Positions 7,693 through 17,375 of a stretch of 64,000 bases of DNA are shown here, piece after piece. The stretch lies in the NCBI GenBank assembly GCA_002327445.1, contig DCWA01000009.1, positions 37,090-101,089 on the forward strand, in the 5' to 3' direction. The position numbers were made by a program, and so were the translations under genes. Numbering within the stretch: position 1 is the stretch's first letter; each line of letters opens with the position of its first letter. The DNA comes from Desulfobacteraceae bacterium UBA2174 (GTDB taxonomy: Bacteria > Desulfobacterota > Desulfobacteria > Desulfobacterales > UBA2174). Below the pieces are notes generated by a model, which saw only the letters and a program-made list of their open reading frames with translations, searched no databases and had not been told where the DNA came from.

Positions 7693-9795
7693 CACCGATT
7701 TTCGCGGAGTTTTAACCGTCACAGCAATATAAGAATCAGAATTTGTATTTACTGAAAAACGAACTCAAGTTTAGCATCCCCCAGCCAAGATGCTTTGGTC
7801 GGCAAGCGGTGCCACGGCGCGTTTCTCAAGATCGGGTTGTGTGCCCTTCGGGGGAAAGTCACGATCAGCCGATCGGCCGTCAGGACCACTTGTCCTTTGC
7901 CTTTGACAAAATGCCGATACACCTTGGCCGCGTCGCATTCCTCGAAGCCGCGCAGCTTGGCGGCCAGCATGCTGTACAACGTGTCGGCCACCACGGTCAT
8001 GACCACATCGAAGTGGACTTTGGTCAGGATCGGAGACGACAGGGCATTGAGGCTGAAGAACTTGACCGCCTCGGCGATGGAGTTTTCCACCCGCCAGCGG
8101 CGGGCATAGTCGCTGACGATGCGTTCCACCGGCGAGTCCGTGTCGTTTGTGATCAGAAAAGCCGGCTTCTCATGGCCGTTGCCGCGGATGGCGACCTGGC
8201 GCAGAGTGCCGCGATAGCCGGTTAGTTCGACCATGGACTGGTACACCTGAGGGTTGGGGTATTTGCGTTTCGCGTGCGGGATATGGATCTTTTCCCAAGG
8301 GCCGACCGCATCGAGGCCCTGGATCAGGTTTTTACCACGGCGTCGAAGGGTGATGAACTTGACGCCCAAGTCGTTGAGTTGTGACAGGTTTGCATAGGTG
8401 GTGAATTTCGAGTCGAAGATCAGTGTCGGGTTCATTCCGCGCCGGGCCTTCTTCCAGAAGGTCAGAAACTCCAGGATCTGATCGTCGGCTTCCCGGCGTT
8501 GGATATCGGCGGCCGTGTAGAGAACCAGTTTGGAGCCGGCATCTTGGCTCACAAGGGTCAACGCCCCTTTCATGCGCTTGTTTCTGGCCCCGGCCCAATG
8601 CTCCTGAAGAACGGACTGATCGCCAAAGTGAGGGATGGTGTGAAAGTCCAGGTTGACGATGCTTTTGTCGTAAAGGCCGATGCGGTCGGCCTGCCGGACG
8701 AAGGCTTTCTGCAATTTATACAGATGGATGGCATCCAGCGAGTAAGAGTAGGTGGACATGGCCGTGCATTTGGGCAGCACGTTGAGACCGGCAAACAGGC
8801 CCAAGCCGGCATCGAAGCTGTGATCGTTGATGCGGGCAAAGCGCTCGGTGCCGATGAGCTTCACGGCTAAAAAAGACAGAAAATACTGCAAGGCCGGGAT
8901 CGTCTTGCTGCCTGGAAGGCCGGCCTCGGCGACGACCTTGGCCAGATCGAGTTGCTCGATAAACGGGGCAAAAAGGAATACGCCGGCCGCGTCACAATCG
9001 ACTTTGCACGGTTCGCCGACAGAAACCATCCGGGATGCCTCCGGAACCCGAGCGCCCTGGACGGTGAGGCCGATCTTGAGACGGGTGCGCCGCGGCAGAC
9101 GCGGGTAGCCCTCTTCGGCCAGCACCCGTTCGACGGTGCGAACGGACAGATCGATGCCGTCTTCCGACAGCAGTTGGACGATTTCTCCGGCAGACAGGCG
9201 TTGTTGGCGCCATGCGCAGATCTTTTCCCGAGTGGCCCGGTCAACGGCCCTGCGGTTGATTTTACCCTCAGGAACGGGTTCGGCAAAATCAATTTTTCCA
9301 TGGATGAATTGGTGCCGGAGCAGGTGAACGTAGCTTTGAGAATAACCGAAACGATCAGCCACGACCCTGGCCGGCTGTCTGTCGACAAAGGAGGCCCTGA
9401 GCGCCTCGTAGCGCCGTTGCCATTCTTGCCCGGGGTGCAGGAAGAATTTTTCGTCGGCCATGCGATTTTTTATAGTATGTGACGCTTACCATGTCAATAG
9501 AGAAATGTTAAAATAAATCGATTGGCTGAGTTGGTGCTCTGATATCTCGCCAGACTTTTGGCTTATATATTGATATTAATGGAGATTTTAGATTGGTTGC
9601 CCGGTACCGGAATTGGACTGGCGTCATTTTAACTTCAGCGGAGAACCTTTTTAAGGCGTCATGGTATATAAAGGCACAGCTTAAAACCATGGCGCATGAA
9701 AACTCTATCTGTATGATTTAGCTTATCATTTCCGTATCTCGGGTTTTTTGTAAGCTGAAAAGGCTTATATGGAAAACGTTCCGCGAAAATCGGTG
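7693..9795 (-). mobile_element. IS4-like insertion sequence with 16-bp terminal inverted repeats
   Basis: A perfect 16-bp inverted repeat frames the transposase gene: CACCGATTTTCGCGGA at 7693-7708 and its reverse complement at 9780-9795. This predicts an element of about 2.1 kb with a roughly 320-bp leader before the transposase start. I see no convincing target-site duplication next to these ends, so the outer limits could be a few bases off or the element may have recombined. Confidence 0.65.
7749..9461 (-). CDS. Transposase, DDE type (IS4/IS1634-like)
   Basis: The 570-residue protein has an N-terminal helix-turn-helix region (about residues 30-130, for example RVVADRFGYSQSYVHLL and LSVRTVERVLAEEGYP). 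A DDE core follows, with candidate acidic residues in VNLDFHTIPHFGD, LIFDSKFTTYANL and YARRWRVENSIAEAVKFF. The last block resembles the Y-R-E-K signature of IS4-type enzymes. The frame is intact from ATG to stop, so the element may be active. Family placement within the IS4 superfamily is by motif recall only. Confidence 0.8.
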   Translation of the reverse strand: MADEKFFLHPGQEWQRRYEALRASFVDRQPARVVADRFGYSQSYVHLLRHQFIHGKIDFAEPVPEGKINRRAVDRATREKICAWRQQRLSAGEIVQLLSEDGIDLSVRTVERVLAEEGYPRLPRRTRLKIGLTVQGARVPEASRMVSVGEPCKVDCDAAGVFLFAPFIEQLDLAKVVAEAGLPGSKTIPALQYFLSFLAVKLIGTERFARINDHSFDAGLGLFAGLNVLPKCTAMSTYSYSLDAIHLYKLQKAFVRQADRIGLYDKSIVNLDFHTIPHFGDQSVLQEHWAGARNKRMKGALTLVSQDAGSKLVLYTAADIQRREADDQILEFLTFWKKARRGMNPTLIFDSKFTTYANLSQLNDLGVKFITLRRRGKNLIQGLDAVGPWEKIHIPHAKRKYPNPQVYQSMVELTGYRGTLRQVAIRGNGHEKPAFLITNDTDSPVERIVSDYARRWRVENSIAEAVKFFSLNALSSPILTKVHFDVVMTVVADTLYSMLAAKLRGFEECDAAKVYRHFVKGKGQVVLTADRLIVTFPRRAHNPILRNAPWHRLPTKASWLGDAKLEFVFQ

Positions 9796-9905
9796 TTTAG
9801 CCAAAAATGGTCGCTCGGAACGCGCCGAAGGCGCCTGTGGCTTTCGAACGCGAAGTCGAATGAGCCCTGACATCCGAGACCCGTCAACCCAAGAGAGGAG
9901 GAGGT

Positions 9906-11516
9906 ATGCCCGAGCTGAAGGTGAACTTTGACATTTTGTCACCAGTGAAATTTTTGGTCCGCAGTGCCGAGGTTTACCCGGACAAGGTGGCGGTGGTGTA
10001 CGGCGATGAGCGCTACACGTACCGGCAATTTTACGAGCGGGTCGATCGGTTGGCCAGCGCCCTGATCAGCCGCGGGGTCGGCAAGGGGGACAAGGTCGCC
10101 TTCATCTGTCCCAATACCCCGCCCATGCTCGAAGCCCATTATGCAGTGCCGATGATCGGTGCCGCGCTGGTGAGCGTCAACATCCGTCTTTCGGCCCAGG
10201 AGGTCAATTACATTCTCGACCACTCCGACGCCAAGGCGGTTTTCGCGGACAACGAGTTCGCCCACCTGGTGAACGCCCGGCCAGGCGCCTTGCCCAAAGT
10301 GGAAGCCCTGGTGAATATTTGTGACGTCAGCGCCGAGAAGCCACTGGACGGGCCGAGCTATCCCGATTTTCTGGCCACTGGATCGTCGAAGCCGGTCACC
10401 ATCGACGTGGATGACGAGTACCGGGTGGCCACCATCAACTATACCAGCGGCACCACCGGGCTTCCCAAGGGCGTCATGTACCATCATCGCGGCGCCTACC
10501 TCAACGCCATAGGGGAAATGCTGGAGTGCAATTTCATCCATGATTCGGTCTATCTGTGGACCCTGCCGATGTTTCACTGCAACGGCTGGTGCTTCACCTG
10601 GGGCGTGACTGCCATGGGCGGCACCCACGTCTGCCTTCGCCAAGTGGCGCCTGCGGAGATTTTCCGTCTCATTGAAACCGAGGGCGTCTCTCATCTGTGC
10701 GCCGCGCCCACAGTGCTGATTTCCATGGCGAACTATCCGGGCGCCCGAGGATACCAGATGCTCCGGCGGCTGGAGATCATGACTGCCGGCGCGCCGCCGT
10801 CTCCCACCATCATTCAGACCATGGAGACCATGGGCGCCAACATCACCCATACCTACGGTTTGACGGAGGTATTCGGCCCCCATAGCGTCTGTGCCTGGAA
10901 AGCGGAGTGGAACGATCTGCCCCTTGAGGAGAAAGCCAAGATCAAGGCACGCCAGGGCGTCCCGTTCATTCTGACTCATTACATGGACGTGGTGGATCCC
11001 AAGACGATGCAGCCGGTGCCGCGGGATGGTGTGACGATCTGAGAGATCGTCATGCGCGGCAACAACGTGATGATCGGATACTACAAGGATGCCGAAGCCA
11101 CCGCGACGGCTTTTGCCGGTGGGTGGTTCCACAGCGGGGACCTGGCCGTGATGCACCCGGACAATTACGCGCAGATCATGGACCGGAAGAAGGACATCAT
11201 CATCAGCGGCGGGGAAAACATCTCCACCGTGGAGGTGGAGAACGTGATCTACCGGCACCCGGACGTGTTGGAGGTAGCGGTGGTGCCGATTCCCGACCCC
11301 AAGTGGGGCGAGGTGCCCAAGGCCTTCGTGGTGCCCCGAGAAGGGGCGAGCCCAACGGCGGAAGACATTATCGAATTCTGCAAACAGAACCTGGCGCGCT
11401 TCAAGGCACCCAAGGTGGTGGAGTTCGGCGAGCTGCCCAAAACCGCCACTGGCAAGATCCAGAAGTTCAAGCTGCGCGAGAAGGAGTGGGCCGGCCGAGA
11501 TCGGCGGGTCAACTGA
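9906..11516 (+). pseudogene. Acyl-CoA synthetase (AMP-forming), interrupted by an in-frame TGA at 11040-11042
   Basis: The frame encodes about 536 residues of an ANL-superfamily fatty-acid/acyl-CoA ligase: the phosphate-binding motif YTSGTTGLPKG, THTYGLTEVFGP, the D-loop region HSGDLAVMHPDN, MDRKKDIIISGGENIS and the terminal PKTATGKIQKF with its catalytic Lys. A strong ribosome binding site (GAGAGGAGGAGG) precedes the ATG at 9906. One TGA splits the gene after ...DGVTI; the next in-frame codons read EIVMRGNNVM, and family members normally have Gly at the stop position, so GGA to TGA is the simplest explanation. The break falls before the C-terminal subdomain, so the truncated product should be inactive. 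A second start at 11052 could yield only the C-terminal part. A sequencing error cannot be excluded. Confidence 0.85.
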
Positions 11517-11822
11517 GGACGTCGGGCGGGACCTCCGTCAAGCGAAAGGTTTCCGCTATTAATCATCAATAATATCAATTATTTGCTTGGCGATGATCGG
11601 AAAGCGTCTCTGCGTCGGAAAAGCAGGCTGAAGATAGTAGAATCCTGTTTTTCGATTTATGCGTATGAATCCCTCAAATCGGAGCTTGCGCAGGATTCCT
11701 TTTAGCTCACTTGACACTTTTTCTGAGTGACTAAAATTACGAGTGACTAAAGTGACTAAAGTGGTGGAGTCGCTTTGCTCCGGTTTTTATATAGCTGCCA
11801 GGATTTCTTCACTTTAGCTCAC
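11517..11822. other. Non-coding stretch with short direct repeats
   Basis: The first part after the ligase gene is AT-rich and shows no gene. At 11724-11765 the string GAGTGACTAAA appears twice, followed by GTGACTAAA and GTGG, and the complementary pattern CACTTTAGCTCACTTTAG lies at 11810-11826. These reiterated motifs probably mark accumulated repeat insertions at the edge of the defence island. Confidence 0.5.
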
Positions 11823-11889
11823 TTTAGTGCCTTACTCCTGAGTTACTGTCACAAAAAACAAGAAAATCTCTTTGCGCCTTTGCGTCTTT
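11823..11889 (+). repeat. 67-nt dispersed repeat, copy 1
   Basis: This block is repeated in inverted orientation at 42005-42071 with one mismatch that I can see. It contains the periodic string CTTTGCGCCTTTGCGTCTTT. It directly abuts the point where the brxC-like coding sequence begins, so it marks the 5' truncation of that gene. Confidence 0.8.
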
Positions 11890-11910
11890 TATCGCAATGC
11901 ATCCTTTCAA

Positions 11911-12828
11911 CCCAAAATCGGCGTCGATTTCGCCGAACTGATCAAGGCCAACGAAAACCACAAGGCGGTGTTCAGCGACGATATTCCCGAACTGACCCCG
12001 TCGGTGGTGGCCCAAACCATCCGCCAGACCACCGGCACCCGGGAAAAGGAGGTGCAGGACATGCACCATATCCTGGTGGCCAACAACCTTCCCGGAGCCG
12101 ATGTGCTCGGCAATGCCGTCAACCTCATGCGGGCCGTGCGCACCGACAGCGAAGAGCAGACCATTTCCACCTTCAACAGTTTCTTCAAGGAACTCAAGGA
12201 GGCCATCAAGCGGGCCGCCGAGTTGGCCGCCGTTCTGCACGAGCCCAAGCTCCTGGATCTGAAGGCGGCCAGGAAGGTCCTGGATACCATGTGGCCCTTT
12301 CTGGCAAAGGAACCGGACCTGGATGACTGCCTCCGCGACCATGCCGAGCGGCTGTCTGACCTTCTGGCCAGGGAAACCTTCTACCGCGAAATGGTCGCCA
12401 TCGACCAACATGCCCGCGAGTTGAAGGCCGAATACCGGCGGCGTTTCGAAGCGGCGGCGCAGACCCGGCAGAAGGTTTACACCGAGGCCATCCAATCCTT
12501 GCAGAAGACCCCTGGCTGGGAGAAGCTCACCGCCGACCAGAAGACGGTCATCGAGGAACCGTTGGCCCAATTTGTAGCGGCTCCCAACGACGCGACCATG
12601 GCAATTTCTCAGCTTCGTGCCGATTGCGACGCAGCGGTCGGCCGGCTCAACAAGGCCGTGGAAGACATGGTGCGCTTGGTGGACGGCAGCCGGGTGGTGC
12701 GGGTGAAGGTATCGGATTTCTTTTTCGGTGGGGTGGAAACCGAAGAGCAGTTGGAGGCGGCCATCAAAGGTCTGAAAGAGGAGTGCGAGCGACACATCGG
12801 GGCCGGGAGAAAAGTGCTGATTCAATAA
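11911..12828 (+). pseudogene. 3' fragment of a BREX brxC-like gene
   Basis: The frame from about 11911 (KIGVDFAELIKANENHK) to the stop at 12828 gives roughly 305 residues rich in charged helices, ending VSDFFFGGVETEEQLEAA and GAGRKVLIQ. This matches my recollection of the C-terminus of BrxC, the about 1200-residue P-loop ATPase of BREX phage defence, and a pglX fragment lies downstream as expected. No ATP-binding domain is present. The only available start is a TTG inside the 67-nt repeat, so the 5' two-thirds were lost and replaced by repeat sequence. The protein identity is moderately certain; the truncation follows from that identity. Confidence 0.55.
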
Positions 12829-13167
12829 ATACAGCAAGATACGAGTCGAGTTGGTCTTGTTGAGCTTGTTTCAGCGCACTGTGATAAGAAATAGGGGGCC
12901 GAATTCTTATTTCATAAAACGGCCTTTTTCTCGTATGTGAATAGCGCGTATTGCTGTCATTCCGAACGCAGTGAGGAATCTTGGCGCCTCAAAGAGATCC
13001 CTCGTCGCGTTGCTCCTCGGGATGACAGCGTGGGAGGGGGGAAACCGCGGACACATCCTTGACCCCAGCGGTCGGAAAAGTGGCCGGCGGCAGCGCTGAA
13101 TTAGAAAGCTCTCCAACAGGCATGAAATGGACAAATGCACACGCCACCGGATCCGGAAGGTCTCATC
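12829..13167. other. Intergenic stretch between brxC fragment and AAA-ATPase gene
   Basis: This 339-bp stretch holds a palindromic dispersed repeat (12953-13029). I see no other gene. A ribosome binding site (GGAAGG) for the next gene is at its right end. Confidence 0.5.
12953..13029. repeat. Palindromic intergenic repeat, copy 1
   Basis: The 77-bp element starts GCTGTCATTCCGA and ends TCGGGATGACAGC, with GAGGAATCT and AGAGATCCCTCG inside, so it can fold into a long hairpin. A second member of the same family is at 16511-16611. Such TGTCATTCCGA elements are common dispersed repeats in environmental bacterial genomes. Confidence 0.75.
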
Positions 13168-14481
13168 ATGACCAGAACCCGTTTCAATGGAAAACGTCCC
13201 CATGGCGCCACGCGCATCGAGGCGCTCAACTACCGTTGCCTGCGCTACGTACGGCGGGACCTGCGACCTTTTCATCTTCTCGTGGGGCCGAACGCCTCGG
13301 GGAAATCCACCCTGCTGGACGTGCTGAACTTTCTTGGAGACCTCGTGCGCTCGGACCTGGATACCGCCGTGCGCGGGGATCCGCGTCTCGATATTATTTT
13401 TCGTGCGCCCGATCCGCAGCATCTGACCTGGATGCGCCGGGGACAGAGTTTTGAGCTGGCCATCGAAATGGCCATACCGGAAGCCGTTCGAAAGGCCAAG
13501 GAGACGCCTCAAGAAGTTGTGCGCTACGAGGTGTGCATCGAGGTGGAGAACCAGGCGCGCATCGCAGTGGAAAACGTCTGGCTCAAACCGGCCGATGCCG
13601 ATGATCCTGTCGCCAGTCCGCGTCAGGCGCTACTTTTTCCGGTGCAGGAACAACCCCCCGAGCACATCGTGCGTTTACCGAACAAAAAGAGCCCTCGAGG
13701 GTGGAAAAAAGTGGTCTCTCGGAGCGAGTCGGGCCAGACCTACTTCATTGCCGAAACCACGGGTTGGAATGCGCCTTTCGCCCTTTCGCCCCACAAAACG
13801 TCACTTGCCAGCCTTCCCGAAGACCGCAACCGCTTCCCTTGTGCCCTGTGGCTTCGCGATGTCTTTTCTTCCGGGGTGCGGCGATTGGCCTTGTCCGCCG
13901 AAGCCATGCGGTTGCCTTCCGCTCCGACCCTTCAGGCGGGATATTTGCCGGATGGTTCAAACCTGCCCTATGTGGTGGCGCGTCTGGAGGAAAAAGAGGA
14001 TCTTTACAAGCGCTGGATCGCTCACGTCCAGGAGGCCTTGCCGGACATCGAAACCGTGACGACGGCGGAAAGACCCGAAGATCGGCACCGTTACCTGATC
14101 GTCCGCTATCGCAACGGCCTCGAAGCCCCTTCGTGGCTGATTTCTGACGGTACCTTGCGGACTCTGGCGCTGACACTCCTGGCGTATGCCACCGACACCA
14201 AGGGCGGCTTGCTGCTCATCGAGGAGCCGGAAAACGGTATCCATCCCCGCGCGGCCCAGACCGTGTTTCAGGCCCTTTCATCGGTCTACGACACCCAGAT
14301 TCTGATCGCCACCCATTCGCCGCTGATCCTGGGGCTTGCCTCTCTGGACGATCTCTTGTGCTTCGGCCGCACCGAGGAGGGCGCGACCGACATCGTCGCC
14401 GGCCGCGAACATCCGCGCCTGCGGGACTGGCAAGGCACGCTGGACCTGTCCACCCTTTTTGCCGCGGGGGTGCTCGGATGA
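13168..14481 (+). CDS. AAA-family ATPase (ABC/SMC-like head, MAD3-like defence ATPase)
   Basis: The 437-residue protein begins with RIEALNYRCLRYVRRDLRPF, typical of RecF/OLD/AAA_15-type ATPases, followed by the Walker A GPNASGKSTLLD (about residue 43). The C-terminal half has the signature-like LISDGTLRTLALTLL, Walker B GGLLLIEEPENGIHP and the H-loop LIATHSPLIL. The start at 13168 has GGAAGG seven bases upstream. It overlaps the next gene by four bases (ATGA). Pairs of such an ATPase with the following protein family are part of phage-defence systems (MADS, and insertions in BREX loci) as far as I recall. It sits between brxC and pglX remnants, so it may be the only intact defence unit left here. 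Confidence 0.75.
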   Translation: MTRTRFNGKRPHGATRIEALNYRCLRYVRRDLRPFHLLVGPNASGKSTLLDVLNFLGDLVRSDLDTAVRGDPRLDIIFRAPDPQHLTWMRRGQSFELAIEMAIPEAVRKAKETPQEVVRYEVCIEVENQARIAVENVWLKPADADDPVASPRQALLFPVQEQPPEHIVRLPNKKSPRGWKKVVSRSESGQTYFIAETTGWNAPFALSPHKTSLASLPEDRNRFPCALWLRDVFSSGVRRLALSAEAMRLPSAPTLQAGYLPDGSNLPYVVARLEEKEDLYKRWIAHVQEALPDIETVTTAERPEDRHRYLIVRYRNGLEAPSWLISDGTLRTLALTLLAYATDTKGGLLLIEEPENGIHPRAAQTVFQALSSVYDTQILIATHSPLILGLASLDDLLCFGRTEEGATDIVAGREHPRLRDWQGTLDLSTLFAAGVLG

Positions 14482-15101
14482 ATCCGGAATTGATCTTGCT
14501 TGTAGCCGACAAGAACATGGAAGCAGGATTGGACGGCCTTCTGAGCCGGCGCAGAAAATCCCTTGGACTGGCGGATTTTTCCTATGAAGTGCATGTCCAT
14601 CCCCGCCATGATCCCGGTTGCTATCACGATGGTGCGGTTTTGTTGCACGGTCTGATCGGTGGAGCGAACAGGTACGGGCTTTTGGTTTTCGACTTTGCCT
14701 GGGATGGAAACCCGCATTCAAACGCTGCCGAGACGGAAGCCGCCGTGCGGGAAAAATTCAGACAACTGGGCATCGAAGAGCGCGCCGAAGTGGTCGTCAT
14801 CGATCCGGAACTGGAAATTTGGGTATGGAGCGCATCGCCCCATGTGGAAGACGTGCTGGGATGGAAGGGTTCGACCCCGCCGCTCAGATCCTGGCTTCGC
14901 AATCAGGGTTTGTGGGGCGATGATCGGCCCAAGCCGCAAGATCCTAAACGAGCCATGGAAGACGCCCTTTACGAGAAACGTATCCCGCGGTCATCCTCAC
15001 TTTACCGGCAGCTTGCCGAAAAAGTGGGGTTGACGACATGCCGGGATGCCTCGCTCCAGCGCATCGTCAAGCCGCTCAGAGGTTGGTTCCCCGCAAAATG
15101 A
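14478..15101 (+). CDS. MAD4-like defence-associated protein, partner of the upstream ATPase
   Basis: The start at 14478 overlaps the ATPase stop (ATGA), giving 207 residues. Visible motifs are LLVADKNMEAGLDGLLSRR, VHPRHDPGC, YGLLVFDFAWDG, VVIDPELEIWVWSASPHVED, PKDPKRA-like KPQDPKRAMEDAL and the end LRGWFPAK. The acidic-residue pattern (D...E then FDF.WDG then DPELE) suggests a metal-dependent TOPRIM-like or nuclease-like fold, which would fit the common pairing of OLD-type ATPases with such partners. I recall this family under the name MAD4 of the methylation-associated defence system, but a profile search is needed. No catalytic activity can be asserted. Confidence 0.55.
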   Translation: MNPELILLVADKNMEAGLDGLLSRRRKSLGLADFSYEVHVHPRHDPGCYHDGAVLLHGLIGGANRYGLLVFDFAWDGNPHSNAAETEAAVREKFRQLGIEERAEVVVIDPELEIWVWSASPHVEDVLGWKGSTPPLRSWLRNQGLWGDDRPKPQDPKRAMEDALYEKRIPRSSSLYRQLAEKVGLTTCRDASLQRIVKPLRGWFPAK

Positions 15102-15164
15102 GGGCCGCGCCGGGAACGCCGCGCCCCGATTCGGCCAAAGTTAGGATGCCAAAGGCATACACAG

Positions 15165-16493
15165 ATGGACAAACCCACCCGCAACCAGATCCAGAAAGCC
15201 ACCCAGGACGCCCGTACGCTGCTTGAGATCGAATTCCGCCAGCAGTTGGAGGGGATCTTCGATATTCATCCCGATGGCAGCATTGCGCCGGAACCGGGGG
15301 CGCATCTGGATGCCGACCAGCGGATTTTGCGGCAAAAGATCGTGGCCGCCATCGCCCATGAAAAGGCCGGCGGGATGTCGGATCGCGATGCCGTGACCGC
15401 CTACTTTCGCGAGGCATCCTTTACCTGCCTGAACCGGTTCGTTGCCTTGAAAATGCTGGAGGCCCGGGACCTGACCCAGCAATGCATCTCAAAAGGCGAG
15501 CTGTCTTCCGGGTTCAAAGAATTTTGCGGGCTGGCGCCCGGCTTGGCCGAACTGCCGGACCGCGGCTACCGGCTCTATATCGAGAGCCTGTTCGACGAGC
15601 TTTCCACGGAAATCCGGGTGCTGTTCGACCGCCTGAGCCCGGCCTCCCTGTTGTGGCCGCGGAAAACCGCACTGGACGGGCTGCTGTCCATTCTCAACCG
15701 CCAAGAGCTTGAGGAAATTTGGGACGAGGACGAAACCATCGGCTGGCTGTACCAGTATTTCAACAGCGCCGACGAGCGCAAAAAAATGCGGGACGAGTCC
15801 GCCGCGCCGCGCAATTCCCATGAGCTGGCGGTCCGCAACCAGTTTTTCACCCCTCGTTACGTGGTCGAATTTTTGACCGATAACACCCTCGGCCGAATCT
15901 GGTACGAGATGACCCAGGGCCAGACCGTTTTAAAGGACACCTGCCGTTACCTCGTGCGCCGGCCGGACGAAGTTTTTTTGGACGACACGCATTCACCCGC
16001 AGATGCAAAGGCCAAGCGATGGTTGCAGGGAGCAGATGAAGATTTCCCTACTGCCTACGAATTGGCCTGTACGGTCGATACTTACAAAAGATACCCCTCA
16101 GTTGATGCTGCGGCTGACTGGCTATACAGGAACATAACCCGCGTCACGGCCGGGGAGACCAGTGAGCTGAAAACCCAAGAACTCCTGGATCTTCTTTTCA
16201 TGCTGCATCGCGCGGACCATTTTTCTGAAGGCACTCTTGATCATTACAGCAACGAAATCAAACAAATCATCGATGAACTTGCTGAACGACGAAATCAAGG
16301 TAAGTCTGATAATCAAACTCAGGAAGCGCTGTTGAATCAGCCGGTATTTATTCCTTACAGAAAGTTGAAATACCCGCGGGAAATTTTGATGCTTGACCCG
16401 GCCTGCGGTTCCATGCACTTCGGTCTCTACGCCTTCGATCTTTTTGAGATAATTTATCGGGAATCACTCAACCCAAGGTTGATAACGTCGTGA
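15165..16493 (+). pseudogene. pglX: pglX (BREX adenine-specific DNA methyltransferase), 5' part only
   Basis: The 442-residue frame matches the N-terminal third of PglX: MDKPTRNQIQKAT, FTCLNRFVALKMLEARDL, FKEFCGLAPGLAELPDRGYR, NQFFTPRYVVEFLTDNTLGR and the S-adenosylmethionine motif DPACGSMHFGLYAFDLF near the end. PglX normally has about 1200 residues, so the NPPY catalytic motif and target-recognition part are missing. The frame breaks just after motif I and the sequence then enters a palindromic repeat (16511) and an IS1-like element. The product cannot be an active methyltransferase. Confidence 0.8.
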
Positions 16494-16510
16494 AAAAGCC
16501 GAAAACAGCC

Positions 16511-16611
16511 ATTGTCATTCCGAGGAGCTTGCGACGAGGAATCTCAAGCATCCGCTATTATTATACATTCCGTTTTACGAAGAGATCCCTCGCTGCGCTC
16601 GGGATGACAAT
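16511..16611. repeat. Palindromic intergenic repeat, copy 2
   Basis: The element begins ATTGTCATTCCGAGGAG and ends CTCGGGATGACAAT, with GAGGAATCT and AGAGATCCCTCG in between, and matches the family seen at 12953-13029. It lies right behind the truncation point of pglX. Confidence 0.75.
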
Positions 16612-16655
16612 TCGGATTTTTTACGAAGGCATCAAGGTTCGGCGATGTCCCCATT

Positions 16656-17375
16656 TCATTGACAAGCTGACGGGAATGCCAACAGCTCGCCAAACGTCCA
16701 CGGGTGATTTGTGATTTTGGCCGCCATGGCAGGGGTTGTCGCCCGAAAAACTCTGTCGGCACCCCGACTCAGCGATTCGTGCGGCCGGATGAAATCGTAG
16801 CACGCTACGCAGATTGCGAACTTTGCAGTGAGCCATCGCTGAGACCGAGCCGCCGTTGGTGCCTTACGTGCCAAGTGGGCGTCCCAAAGGCGCCAGTCCA
16901 AATTCGACCGCTCAATGTAAGCCGTATTGACGGTGCGGCTCGGCGAGTTGACCAGTCGGGCTTCAATGCGCTCTTGGCTGCCATGAACGACCTTGCGTTC
17001 CACCTTGACGACCCGGGCACCCTTTCGAGTCTTATGAACCGTTGCGTAATCCAGATCCTTATCGACGACCCGCACAGGACTGCGAGGCCTGCCGCGTTTG
17101 CCGGTAGGCTCCGGTGCAATCAACTCGTGGAACAGCTCGGCCAAGACGGTTGCGTAATGGGGCAACTCGTCGGAAACAAACAGGGGCTTGCCTTTGAGGC
17201 GGCCGACCAGGTCTTTGAGAAACTTTCGGGCATCGTCCAATTCTCGGCCGCCAATCAGGAAGGCAATCAGAAGTCGGGATGGGGTGTCGATGGCCGTCCA
17301 GATCCAGGTTTGTCCGTACTGGCTCTCGATGTCCTCCCTGCTGCCAGAACATCTCTTTTTTTTACAAACGCCCAC
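16656..17375 (-). CDS. IS1-like transposase, InsB part (expressed by -1 frameshift)
   Basis: This frame has the catalytic part of the transposase: TWIWTAIDTPSRLLIAFLIG (first Asp), LFVSDELPHYATVLAELF (second Asp) and NTAYIERSNLDWRLWDAHL with a candidate Glu, then CYDFIRPHESL. It overlaps InsA, and a run of eight A residues on the coding strand near 17358-17365 is a plausible slippery site. The two frames differ by -1 at this run, so the active product would be an InsA-InsB fusion from 17752 to 16656. Confidence 0.75.
   Translation of the reverse strand: MGVCKKKRCSGSREDIESQYGQTWIWTAIDTPSRLLIAFLIGGRELDDARKFLKDLVGRLKGKPLFVSDELPHYATVLAELFHELIAPEPTGKRGRPRSPVRVVDKDLDYATVHKTRKGARVVKVERKVVHGSQERIEARLVNSPSRTVNTAYIERSNLDWRLWDAHLARKAPTAARSQRWLTAKFAICVACYDFIRPHESLSRGADRVFRATTPAMAAKITNHPWTFGELLAFPSACQ

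Noticed and set aside
9508..9690. Small minus-strand ORF upstream of the acyl-CoA ligase
   Set aside because: It lies inside the proposed insertion sequence leader, lacks a ribosome binding site and has no recognisable sequence.
11040..11042. TGA in the acyl-CoA ligase read as selenocysteine
   Set aside because: The family has Gly and not Cys at this position, no redox site is expected there, and the adjacent hairpin is explained by the palindrome around the stop.
12907..13512. Minus-strand ORF of 201 codons
   Set aside because: It runs through the palindromic repeat and antisense to the AAA-ATPase gene and has no family features.
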